Below are positions 1-10,021 of a stretch of 64,000 bases of DNA, piece by piece; positions within the stretch are counted from its first letter, which is position 1; every line of letters starts with the position of its first letter. The position numbers were made by a program, and so were the translations under genes. The notes beneath the pieces were generated by a model. That model saw only the letters and a program-made list of their open reading frames with translations, did not search any database and was not told the DNA's origin. Source of the DNA: Eulemur rufifrons (taxonomy: Eukaryota; Chordata; Mammalia; Primates; Lemuridae); assembly GCF_041146395.1 (NCBI RefSeq), contig NC_090989.1, positions 253,694,843 through 253,758,842 of the forward strand, in the 5' to 3' direction.

Positions 1-1690
1 TTGCCAGATCTCTGATGGGACTAACTATAATATTGTCTACTTAATTTTAATAGTAAGTACTTCACCAAGGGTTGTTCAAGTGAACAAATATAGCTAATGA
101 TTTTATAACGGTAAAAGAAGAATATTTGAAATGAAAGCTCTAATATAATGAAACAGGCATATTTTCAGTGTTGTGGTGAGTTTGAGACTTGTTAGAGTAG
201 AACTCATACCCAATAGAAAATATTTTGCTTTAATTTTTCCTATTACATTTTTCTTTAATATGTAGCTCTTTCATTATGACCATTTTAGTTATTAGCAGGT
301 TACTATCTAAAAATAAGAATTTAAAATTTTTCCTTTAGTGTGTTCATTATTGAGCTCCCTATTTTTTATATAAATTTTTGATAAAAAGCTCTCTAATGAA
401 ATTTAGAGTTATGATTCTTTTATTGTCATTTGAGGTATTAAAAAAACTTCCTGAAATATCTAGGATATTGTTTTATGATTAAAACAAAACTTGTAGCCTT
501 TTCTTCTAAGTAGAAATTTTAAAAGTTGAGATATTCACTATTTTTAGAAAGATAAAGCTTTTATTAATGACAATGTTAGGTAGTGCACAATTATTAAAAT
601 GATTATTAAAATTTATATTGTTATATACTGTAACTTGTTAAACATTTGTTTGCATGTTGTTTATTATTTGAATATATACACTGTTTTAAATGGGTTGTGT
701 TTTATGAGGAGGAGGTCACTATGTTGTATTAATATTTTTACGCAGGGGTGCGGGTAGGAGGGGAAGCAATCCAGAAGGATAATCAAAGCTAGGGTAGAGT
801 AACTTGTTAAACACTTTAGAATTAGTCTTTTTTCCCCCCCTTGCAGTGTGATACTTTGAAGGCAGCTGCTACAGATAAACTCTGGAGCCCCAGATGGTGG
901 TTGCCTAATCCTCATGAGAATTCATGTCCTGGAAGCAGCTCTTATCTCTCCAGACCTGACATTGTCTGTGAGCTTTTGCTAAAGAGGGAATAATATAAAC
1001 ATGCTATGCATCAGTTTCACTTCTTGAATATGTCAAAGACACAGGGAGTTATAGCAAAGTATAACAAGAACAGAGTTTACATTATTGAAAATGTTGTTAT
1101 TTAAAGCACTTGATGCTAGCTTGTGATGAGTGATGGGGTGTAGTCTGAGAGGAAAGGCACAATGAACACCTTTTTGAAAGAAAACTGCTACTCCTCCCAA
1201 TACTATGATTTCAGAGATGTAGATTTGTTATTAAGTATGCAATACCCAGAAGAATTCCTTGTTATGTGATTTGCTCTAATCTAAGAGTTTAAAACACGCT
1301 GTTCTATAAGTGAACGTTCCGGCTCCCCCCAACCCACACCCGCACCCAGCAGTCTTCTCTGTTTGGAAAGGCTAAACAACACTTCTGCTATTCTGAATTT
1401 AATGCTTTCTTCAAAAAATTTTCAGGGATCTGATCTTTGAGATCTGGGTCAGTGATAACTATAAATAGTTGTCTATTTAGCACAGCAGCCAAATGTTCTG
1501 AAGTCGGCTTGTAGAGAATTTATCAGACAGTGTCTCATTTAATATGTAAGCAGGAATGTTGGCACTGTCATCATGATTAATTGTTGAATCACCCATCACT
1601 TGATGATTTGACTCTGTATAGGTAATAAGAGGATTTTTCTCCCTTAGAAAATTATAAAATTTGTAATGAAATGGTAAACTATCATGTCAC
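1..1690. other. Unassigned AT-rich sequence
   Basis: No recognisable interspersed repeat and no convincing gene. The only notable signal is a strong polypyrimidine tract ending in CAG at 846, followed by a 48-codon open stretch, reported separately as a weak exon candidate. The rest is ordinary AT-rich primate non-coding DNA. Confidence 0.6.
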
Positions 1691-2340
1691 TCATCATAAA
1701 ACCCAAGTCTGTCTATCAGATCTTTTATCTCTTTCCTCTAAATATCCTGTTCTCCAATAGTCTTAGAATCTGTGGTGCCCTTTTACGTTTTCATACCGTT
1801 TCTTATTTTATTTCATAATCCCGTAGAACCCTTTCTAAGAAAAGTTTCTAATCATCCTATGAGACCCAGCTCAAATATCACTTATTCTTTGAAGTCTTCC
1901 TCAGACTGAATCATTTCATTTTTTTGTCTCCCAGAGTGTTATAACCAGAGTAATCTCTCTAGACTATGGATTTGATTGTGCCTCAAAGAATATTTTAATT
2001 GTAATTAGATTTCAAAACTCAAATGTTTCCGCCTAATGGTCTCTCTCTCTCCCTTTTCTGGTTCACATCTTAGCCAATCTCCTTGGCTACTGTCCTGTCA
2101 CAGAATGACTTGCTATTATTCCTTCCTCTGAGCCTACTTTACGTTTCCTTCTGGCCCTAGAGTACCCTCCATGTCTGTCCGTTTTAATCTTTCTCATTTT
2201 TTTAAGATCTTGCTGAATCATCTCTTCTCCATGAGCCCTCAACATTCCCAGTCAGTTAGAAATCACAACACTTTGTTTCCCTCTTACAGCACTATTGAAC
2301 ACATTTTATATTTGTGACATTTTCCTAGATTCTGTTGAAT
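1690..2340 (+). repeat. Possible L2-like LINE remnants
   Basis: Pyrimidine-rich text around 1862-1920 resembles the L2 3' region ('cccagctcaaatatcac' followed by 'gaagtcttcctcagactgaatc'). The 2040-2340 stretch has a similar character but is too diverged to place. The family assignment is inference from remembered consensus and needs RepeatMasker to confirm. Confidence 0.3.
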
Positions 2341-4190
2341 ATGAAAATTAGAAAAAATTCTAATCTTTAAAGATTTATAGTCTAGAAGGAATGATGATAA
2401 TGCAAAGTAGAAAGTGTTACGTGTTGTAAGAGAGAGAATTGAGTTGCAGAGAGATTACTTCTAATTGGCATACTGATGGAAAGCATATTTTCAACAATTT
2501 GTGTTTGCTGGCTATTCATTTGGGAGCTCTTGATGGTAGAGCCTGCTCACTCAAACTTTGTATACCCTGCACTTTCTGGCATAGTATCTCAAGGAGGAGG
2601 TAGAGGGGGGGATAAATTTGAAAGATTAATAATAAAGAACTGAGTAAAACTTGGGCTTAGGTTAGGTAGTAAAGGCTATAGGGTGAAGGTTGGAGCATCA
2701 AAGACTCAGGGTCAATAAAAAGTTTTTTTTACATTGAATTAATTGATGATTGAGTCTTGCAATGTTTGTCATATTTTCCTTGCATTATGAAATTGTATTG
2801 CCTCCTGTGTGCTAGAGTAGTATGAAACAAAATGCTTAGCACCTGTATTTTTAGCTACCTACCCACCGAGTTCATTTTCTTTTGCTTCCTGCTTCTGTCG
2901 CATTTGCCTCACCCCCATTCCCACCGTATTCTCTTTTTGGGGTTCTTTTTCCTACAGTACATTAAAAGGCCAATGAAAACATGCCCCAGATGGTGCTGTT
3001 CTTTATCATCCTCTCACCACTGTGTGTTCCTATTTAAAAGAACAAACAAAAAGCAAAACAAAAAAACACATGCTGCTGGTTTGTAGCCCAGCTGGCTCTG
3101 ATTTCCCTTATTTTTGTCTTTGCTGTTCTCTCTCATTCTTGGTTTTTATTTGTTTCTTTTTCTTACCTCACATTGCTTTCATTTGTGCACCACCCTCATA
3201 AAACCCCCTATATTCTCCCTCTTGATTGGATTATACATTTATACATTTTGTTCTTCCTATTAATCTTATCGTTTCCCTCATTGTTTTGTTTTTCTTCTGT
3301 CCTTTCCTTTTTTCCTATTGTCCTTTCCATGTGTCCACTTCCACCTTTATTATCCTTAAATTCTACTCCTTTTTTCATTCTTCACTATATATCATTAAAA
3401 AATAAAAGAAAACCCAGAAACAAAGCGTAAAATTTCCTGACTGTGTGTAGGCCTTTTTGGAGCTGACTCCCCTTCATTTATGACTTTTCACTCTGTTCCT
3501 CGTATTCTTTCCCCATAATAAATCTAAGAAAGCAATAATCCCAGCTATTCTTTACCATTTTCATTTCCACTCCATGTGCTTCTATTTTCCATTATTCTTC
3601 CTGTGATTTTATTAAGGCTCTAAGATAAGGAAGGTATGGAGCTATGAGTCATGCAGTACTGGCTATTCTACCTCTTAGAAGCCTTAGTATTGAGGGTAGA
3701 AACAGGAGCGAATTCAAAAAGGAGAACAGAGTCATAAGAAATTGGAGTATGTTTATAGCTCTTTGTAAATTATGCTCTCTGGAAAACAGAGTTTGAAGAG
3801 TAATTGAGGAACAAGAAGGTAGGAGAAATAGACCAGAAGTGTGGACCATCAGGAGGCTCTCTCTGCTCAAAGATATGTGTATCTTTTCTTCACTTCCCCT
3901 GTGACTCTTACCTACCAACAAGTTCCGTTCATTAAAAATGCATGTAGTTTAACTAGTCCTTTTAAAAATGAAAATGACCTGTGCTATTAAGTCCCATTCA
4001 GACCCTATGTGAATTAATCTTAATCAGATTGTGAATAGCAATTTCAATTTTATTTGGTTATAAGGGAAAAAGGCAGTGGAGGGAGGGCACTAATGGGTAG
4101 AAACTCATGGACAGAAGGGGCTATGGGAGACAAGGATCGTGTTGCCTTCTCTCAATTTTTGTTTTGAATTCATTGAATTTTTTTAACTGA
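2340..4190. other. Unassigned T-rich sequence
   Basis: Long pyrimidine-rich runs produce the open frames at 2832-3086 (+) and 3173-3430 (+). Their predicted proteins are Phe/Leu/Ser/His-rich low-complexity strings with no domain. No splice or promoter context supports a gene, and no repeat family was recognised. Confidence 0.55.
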
Positions 4191-4194
4191 AGGA

Positions 4195-4325
4195 GGTATT
4201 AGTAATGATCTAGCTTAACTTCTTTATTTTGTGGGTGAAAAGAAAAAAGATCCAGAAAATTTGACTTGTTCAAGTCTTACAGCTTTTCAGTGATTGAAAA
4301 GGGCCAATTCTATCCATTTTTCTCT
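4195..4325 (-). repeat. MIR SINE fragment (antisense)
   Basis: The text runs like reverse-oriented MIR: 'gtgggtgaaaagaaaaaagatccag', then 'gacttgttcaagtcttacag', matching the remembered 'gaggaaactgaggcacagag ... cttgcccaaggtcacacag' order. Heavily diverged. Confidence 0.4.
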
Positions 4326-5590
4326 TTATAGCACTGTATTATTTTTGTACTCCAGTTGCTTCCTAGCCATTCCTGGACTTGACGTGGGAAGAACAGGATC
4401 AAAGAGATAAACGGACAAAAAGTAATATGGATATGTGCCTTTCTACCTTCTCATTTCTTTCTCCCTTTATTGTCAGTATATTATAATATTCTGGATGTCC
4501 ATGTTTGGAGAACAGATCCTACTTGAGTGGCTAAGGAGCTATTACATAGAAGAAAATAAAAAAAAATTACTCCTTTATTAAAGAGGAAAGGTAATATAAT
4601 TACATTTTAAAGTATTATTGTGCTGCTTTATTTTTGTTTATCAAAAACACAGCTTCTCAGATAACAAGGTCAATTTTTGTCAGTAAAATCTGGATAGGTG
4701 GGAGGGTAGCCAAAACCAACTGGAAAATTAAGTAGTCCAGCATTACTTTAAGTGAATGTGTTTAAATCAGCAGGGCCCAATGACATGCATCATAGGGCAC
4801 TTAAAGATGTGGCAGATATCATTGCAGAGGCAGTAGCAAATTACCATGCACAGGATGTGAAAAGGGCAGAGTAATGGTAGTGCTTCGAAGCCACCACTTT
4901 TGTTACTGTAGCGCTCTTTACCACCTACTTCCAAAGCTAGAGAAACAAAGAAGCTATACAAAACTCACATTATTTGGATTGCACTGGCCCTTGAAAATAC
5001 CATTTACTGAGCCATATCCCATTTCCCCCCTGTCATTTCTTCAACTTGTGTATTATAAATACAAATCCAGTGTAGGTTTTAAGAGCTTGTATAATGTCTG
5101 TGGAAAATAGAGAGTAGAAATACGGTTTCTATTCACAAGTGTTTCTGCAATCGCAGTGTTTAGAATACTTTTAACATACTGTTTCATTTGTTTCCCCCAG
5201 CCAACCCAGAATGTCTCTGGTGTAATGTGTAAAGATAAATTTAACACAGTACGCCATAGAAAAGTTTGTCTTCTTTTGATTCAGTTTGTATTAATAATGC
5301 AGACATTTTTACCTATTTGTTAATATTATAAACTTTGCCTACTTCCACAAAAAGATTCAGGATAGATTAAAATAGGATGCATCTACAGTAGGACAGCTAA
5401 AAATGAAGAGTAAACAATCAGATAAAGTTTCCACTTCTAGGAACCGGGTGAAATGATTATTGTGCTTAAATATTAAACTTAGCTGTCAGCTTTGTCAGTT
5501 AAGGGGAAATGTAATGAATTGTATGTTTTTATTGCTTATTTGTTTAATTAAAGAGAAGCACATTACTTTTTACCTTATGTCATGGTTATT
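4326..5590. other. Unassigned sequence
   Basis: AT-rich with no repeat or gene identified. Short open frames on both strands (for example 4767-4961 and 4874-5110) overlap each other and show no family resemblance. Confidence 0.5.
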
Positions 5591-5597
5591 TATATAC

Positions 5598-5696
5598 ATG
5601 TCGTGTAATGTCTCAACTCCTTTAGAGTAGGGACCATATGGATCCATGCTCCTCTCTATCACAGTGTTTAGCACAAGTGAACAAATGATTCAGTAT
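5598..5696 (+). repeat. L2 3'-end fragment
   Basis: The text 'cctttagagtagggaccat', 'tatcacagtgtttagcaca' and 'acaaatgattc' follows the order of the L2/MIR 3' tail (length-of-text clause, then 'cctagcacagtg', then the tail repeat). Old and diverged. Confidence 0.4.
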
Positions 5697-5889
5697 GATT
5701 TCTTTTGAGTAAAGCAGCTTGTTTTGGCACTGGAATCTAAGAGAAAATCTGTCATTTGGATTCTTATTAAGGAAACACTGAACAGTTTATTGATAACTAT
5801 TTCAGCCAAGGTTTTATAAAGGATACAAAACAGTTCTTTGTATAGTCCTTGCTTTAAGTGACCCACAAGAGCTATAGGGGACAACTAGG

Positions 5890-6062
5890 AAGGGCAGTGT
5901 GGTATCTTGATCAAATCATGAAATTCTCAGACAGTAATCCTAGGTCAAGTCCCAGGTGTGCTTTGGGCTCTGTGACTTTGGACAAGCTATTTAACCTCAC
6001 TGACCTTTAGTTTCCTCATTTGTAAAATAGGGCTAATAATACTCTTCTCACAGGAATTTTGA
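5890..6062 (+). repeat. MIR SINE
   Basis: A good MIR core: 'gtcaagtcccaggtgtgc', 'gtgactttggacaagctatt', 'taacctcactgacctttag' and 'tttcctcatttgtaaaat' occur in consensus order. This is one of the clearest MIR copies in the window. Confidence 0.75.
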
Positions 6063-6104
6063 TTTGGAAACAATCTAGGTACTCAACAGTTTCTTTTTAG
6101 AAAA

Positions 6105-6190
6105 CATAATATTCTTAACCGAGCATGGGTTTTTCCATTAGGTAGACCTTGAATTTTGTTGGTGACTGTGGGCAAGTTATGTAACACATC
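6105..6190 (+). repeat. MIR SINE, left part, interrupted by an LTR
   Basis: MIR core text ('ggtgactgtgggcaagttat', 'gtaacacatc') stops at 6190 where a solo LTR begins. The element resumes at 6585 with 'gttttgatttcctcatttat'. The 5-bp sequence acatc is present on both sides of the LTR. Confidence 0.65.
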
Positions 6191-6584
6191 TGCTATGATT
6201 TGCATGTATCCCCCACATGTCCATGTGTTGGAAACTTCATCCCCAATGTGGAGGTGTTGGGAGGTGGCACCTTTAAGAGGTGTTTAGGTATTGAGGGCTC
6301 TGCCCTCGTGAATCAATTAATGCCATTATTGTGGGAGTGGAGTCACTTTAAAAAGACAAATTCAACCCCCTCTTGAGCATGAATGCTCTCTCCTTCCTTC
6401 TCCCTTCCTCCCTTTGTCCTTCCCCCATTCACCATGGGTGATGCAGCCAGAGGGCCCTCACAAGATGCCAGCCACTTGATCTTGGAAGTCCCAGTCTCCA
6501 GAAGTGTGAGAAATAAATTTCTGTTCTTTATAGATTACCCAGTCTCTGATATTCTGTTACAGCAACACAAAACAGACTAAGACA
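6191..6584 (+). repeat. Solo MaLR LTR (MST/MLT1-like)
   Basis: A non-coding long terminal repeat, starting TG at 6191 and ending CA at 6584, about 394 bp, flanked by the 5-bp target-site duplication acatc (6186-6190 and 6585-6589). Internal text such as 'ccccaatgtggaggtgttgg', 'gaggtggcacctttaagagg', 'gagggctctgccctcgtgaa' and a polyadenylation-signal region 'gagaaataaatttctg' match the mammalian apparent LTR retrotransposons (ERVL-MaLR). No internal retroviral genes are present, so it is a solo LTR produced by recombination. The exact subfamily is uncertain. Confidence 0.8.
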
Positions 6585-6715
6585 ACATCTAAGTTTTGAT
6601 TTCCTCATTTATAAAATAATAATAATAATAATGGAATCACTGTTAATACCCGAAGTAAAGCACTTAGTTACTACTAAGTGCTCAATGTAGTCATTATTAA
6701 TGATACTGTAATAAA
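6585..6715 (+). repeat. MIR SINE, right part
   Basis: Continues the MIR split at 6190: 'tttcctcatttataaaataa', a short TAA microsatellite (6617-6632), then 'aagcacttagttact ... actaagtgctcaatgta', the MIR 3' end. The 3' end contains a perfect 10-bp inverted repeat (6659-6682). Confidence 0.6.
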
Positions 6716-6743
6716 TAAAATATTTTCATTGTAAACTATGTTA

Positions 6744-7020
6744 GGCTGGGCGCAGTAACTCACACTTATAATTCCAGTGCTTTGGGCGGCCAAGTTGAGA
6801 GGATTGCTTAAGGCCAGCCTAGGCAACACAGCGAGATCCAGTCTCTACTTAAAAAAAAAAAAAAATATTAGCTGGCTGTGGTAGCATTCACCTGTAGTCC
6901 TATCTACTCAGGAGGGTGAGATGAGAGGATCACTTGAGCCCAGGAGTTTGAGGTTGCAGTGAACTATATTCATGCCACCGCACTCCAGCCTGGGTGACAG
7001 AGCGAGACCCGATCTCTTAA
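6744..7020 (+). repeat. Alu element (old, AluJ-like)
   Basis: A dimeric Alu: 'ggctgggcgcagtaactcac' starts the left arm, a 14-A linker follows, then the right arm with 'gtgccaccgcactccagcc'-type text ending 'gacagagcgagaccc'. It has numerous substitutions and lacks the lemur-type linker block, so it belongs to the older AluJ-like layer. Its 3' tail has become a GA microsatellite. Confidence 0.9.
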
Positions 7021-7021
7021 A

Positions 7022-7080
<59 letters not shown>

Positions 7081-7093
7081 GAAAGAAAACCAA

Positions 7094-7124
<31 letters not shown>

Positions 7125-7131
7125 AAACCAA
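7019..7131 (+). repeat. GA/GAAA polypurine microsatellite (Alu tail)
   Basis: About 110 nt of nearly pure purine (GAAA, GA) grown from the poly-A tail of the preceding Alu. A block of GA repeats ending 'gaaagaaaaccaaa' occurs twice in tandem. The antisense reading gives Leu/Ser repeat frames at 6908-7260 that are not genes. Confidence 0.9.
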
Positions 7132-7499
7132 ACCAAGTGCATTGAATCGAATGTTGAATGTTGGCATATTTGTCAGGAGTGGGTGACAAAACAAGATAGA
7201 GCAAGTGCCTAGATTGCTGATATTTTCAATGATAAATCCATCTCTGTTAAAATCAGTCATCTGATAACCAGCAAAAGCCCTCTTAAATTCCCATTAAGGT
7301 GATCATTATGTGGATGATTCTAGAAGACCAGCCACCATGCATAGTTATCATCATGCAGCATGGTGGGAAAAACAACATCTTTTTATACTTAATAATAGTT
7401 AGAATATGCTGGCATTGTCTAATTTTGATGCTAATACATATAATTTTATAGTCATCAAATTGTGTCATTTGCATTTGTTTTAGTATGATCTTTTTATTT

Positions 7500-7860
7500 T
7501 GCTTTTTTACTTTTGCTACCCTTCACTTGCACAATTCTCCTAACCCCAAATAACTTGTGTTAGCACTTTTGTGTGTCCTGTTCTTCTGAATTACAAGTCC
7601 ATACCCTAATATTCATTTATATATATATACACAATTGGTTTAGGACACATTTTTTGCTTGAAAAATGCGATCATATTATAAACTCTTAACCTCTAACACC
7701 GCTAGTATACTTTAATACATTTTTAAATGATTGTAATATTCCACAGCGTACATGTGTCATTATTTAATCATTTTCCTGTTTATGGATACTATGTAATTAA
7801 AATATTTAGAATAGTTTTCAGAAAGATCTTTCTAAACTGAATTGCCTATAGCTCTTATTT
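7500..7860 (-). repeat. Possible L1M 3'-UTR fragment
   Basis: Text such as 'gtaatattccacagcgtac' and 'aatcattttcctgtttatgg' resembles antisense old L1 ('aatattccattgtgta ... ttaaccattcccctattgatgg'). It lies beside a better L1M match. Low confidence. Confidence 0.35.
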
Positions 7861-7869
7861 TTCTTATTA

Positions 7870-8225
7870 CGTACTTACGTTTTTATTACAATATACCTTA
7901 CATAAAATTTTACCATTTAACCATTTTTAAGCATATAGTTCGGTGACATTAAGTACATTCACATTGTTATACAACCTTTACTACTATCCATCTCCAGAAC
8001 CTTTTCGTCCTCCCATACTGAAACTCTGTACCCATCAAACAGTAACTCCTCATCATTCCCACCCCTCAACCCCTCACACCCACGGTTATGTATTCGGCTC
8101 TTCTAGCCACCTTATATAAGTGGAAGCATACACTGTTTATCCTTTTGTGTCTTTGTTATTTCACTTAGCCTAATGTCTTTGGTGTTCATTTATAGCGTAG
8201 CATATCAGTATTTCATTTCTTTTTA
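7870..8225 (-). repeat. L1M LINE 3' end (antisense)
   Basis: The text follows antisense L1M 3' sequence: 'cataaaattttaccatttaa', 'ccatctccagaaccttttcg', 'ctctgtacccatcaaacag', 'aagtggaagcatacactgtt', 'gtctttgttatttcacttag', 'tcatttctttttaa'. Diverged and 5'-truncated; no coding capacity. Confidence 0.7.
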
Positions 8226-8394
8226 AGACTTTATTAAAATCCTTTATTAAAAGGATTTGCACTATAAAATTTGGATTCAGCCAAAGGAATCCAGAAGCTA
8301 ACGTGTGGCTGCAAGGCTGCAGGTTCCCCAGCCCTGGAACTATTGCAGTAGTGTCCAAGTTTGGTGCTCTGCCTTTCTCCACCCAGCAGCTAGA

Positions 8395-8957
8395 GAGATC
8401 CCTTAAAAACATGAGTCAGATGATGTCATTTCTTTCTACAAAACTGGTTCATTTTATGGCGTAAAAGGCTATGTATGATCTGGTTCATTGTCATTCTGAT
8501 CATACAAATGCTATCGCTTATCAATATTCTGCTTTAGCCACATTTACTTCTCTTTTTTAAAGGTTCCAGGTGCATTACTGTCTTTGAGCTTTTGTACTTA
8601 CTATGCCCTCTATTGGATATGCTTTTCTCAATATTTATACAGCTATCTTCCTCACTTCCCTAAGATCTCTGCTCAATTATCAGACTATCAGAGAAAATTT
8701 CTCTGCCTGTTCTGTATGAAATAGTATCTCCACCTAGCCCTAAGCCCATCTTTTTCTAACCCCTTTTCCCTATTTTATTTTTCTTCATAACTACACCACC
8801 TTATATATTTTATGTGCATATGCATGTATGTATTTAATGGTTTTACTCTACCTGTTAAAGCATAAACCTTTTTATTTCATTGCTACATCTCTAGGACCTA
8901 GAGTGGTACCTGGTTAGACGCTCAGTAAATACTTCTTGAGTGCATAATTGAATAAAT
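8395..8957 (+). repeat. L2 LINE 3' region
   Basis: An L2-order text runs from 'gatgatgtcatttctttcta' through 'ctaagatctctgctcaatta', 'tttctctgcctgttctgtat', 'ttcttcataactacaccacc' and 'ggtacctggttagacgctca' to the tail 'ataattgaataaat'. About 560 bp, old, no intact frame. Confidence 0.7.
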
Positions 8958-9238
8958 CAGGTTGGGCAGTACAAGAAATAATTGTGTTTATGAGAAAAAT
9001 CAATGGGCTTCTAACAACATTAGGACTCTGAAGAGGTGTGAGAATTGGTTAGGTAGGAACATCTTCAGGAGAGAAGGTGTTGGAGTGGAAATGTTGGTGC
9101 TGAGGATTATTTAGTGGGCTGATTACTTAGGCAGGTAGTAGTATATGAAGTCAGAAGGCTTTGTAGATTATTGATCTCTTTTTTATCCACCAAGGACAAG
9201 TTTTTTCTCTCCATTTGACCCCACGCTGTGTGATTAGC

Positions 9239-9306
9239 TGTTTTTTCTTTTTCTTCTTTTCTTTTCTCTCTTTTTTTTCTTTTTTCTTTTTTTCTTTTAC
9301 TTTTTT
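9239..9306. repeat. Pyrimidine-rich low-complexity tract
   Basis: Almost pure T with scattered C over about 68 nt. Its complement gives the Lys/Glu/Arg repeats of the 9107-9322 minus-strand frame, which I do not regard as a gene. Confidence 0.8.
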
Positions 9307-9309
9307 GCC

Positions 9310-9960
9310 TTAGAGTGAACAACCGTCTTTTCCCCTTTCCTGGCTCTCTGGTTTGTTGTCATAGCCAGTTTCCAGTCCTTTCCTGCCAGCTTGATTGTCT
9401 TCCCTCTAGTGGCTGGCCCTCATCTCCCTGGCCTCTTTTTTGTCAGGAAGGGCGGTGTATGTGTGCACTTTATCCTTGAATGCTAAGAGAGTACTCATCA
9501 AACTGACAGTTGGTGTGACTACTGGTTGCCATTTGACATGAAGAACGACACCTAAAAGTCTGCGTTTGAAGCTGTGGGCCTTCAAAAGACTCATATAAGA
9601 GGCTGTACTTTATCAAGTAGAAAGAACTACATCGATGAACGTTTAGTATTTATGGCATTAAATTGTATCCTTTCTCAAACTATATTTCTCCTCCATACTG
9701 TCCGTGGTAATCTTATGTCATAGATCTTTTTTCGTATGGTAAGAAAATGTAAAACCCCAAGATTTATGAAGGCTATTGTCTAATAATGAACAAGGTTTAT
9801 CATTTCATTCATTTGTTCTGTGCATCACATCATTGATCTCCCTCCCCCTTTTTGACATGTGCATTGGCTCATGATTTCTTTAAAAAATTCTTTTGGAAAA
9901 ACAATAAAAACTTATTTTTAGAAAAGAGCAGATATTTTAAAAATTTTAGTTTTTCTTAAA
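9310..9960. other. Unassigned sequence
   Basis: No repeat or gene recognised. The small minus-strand frame at 9406-9594 has no family resemblance. Confidence 0.5.
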
Positions 9961-9984
9961 ACTATAAATGTGAAACAGCTATCT

Positions 9985-10014
9985 TTTCTTTCTTTTTTTT
10001 TTTTTTTTGAGTTG
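9985..10014 (-). repeat. Possible poly-A-only retro-insertion stub
   Basis: A T-run followed by 'gagttg' is bracketed by gctatct at 9978-9984 and 10015-10021. This looks like an extremely 5'-truncated retroposed tail in antisense orientation. The duplication is only 7 bp, so chance cannot be excluded. Confidence 0.35.
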
Positions 10015-10021
10015 GCTATCT

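Noticed and set aside
2832..3430. Two plus-strand frames rich in Phe, Leu, Ser and His
   Set aside because: Low-complexity pyrimidine-rich sequence without splice, promoter or family support.
6908..7260. Minus-strand frames rich in Leu/Ser/Phe repeats
   Set aside because: They are translations of the GA microsatellite and antisense Alu; low-complexity, no gene.
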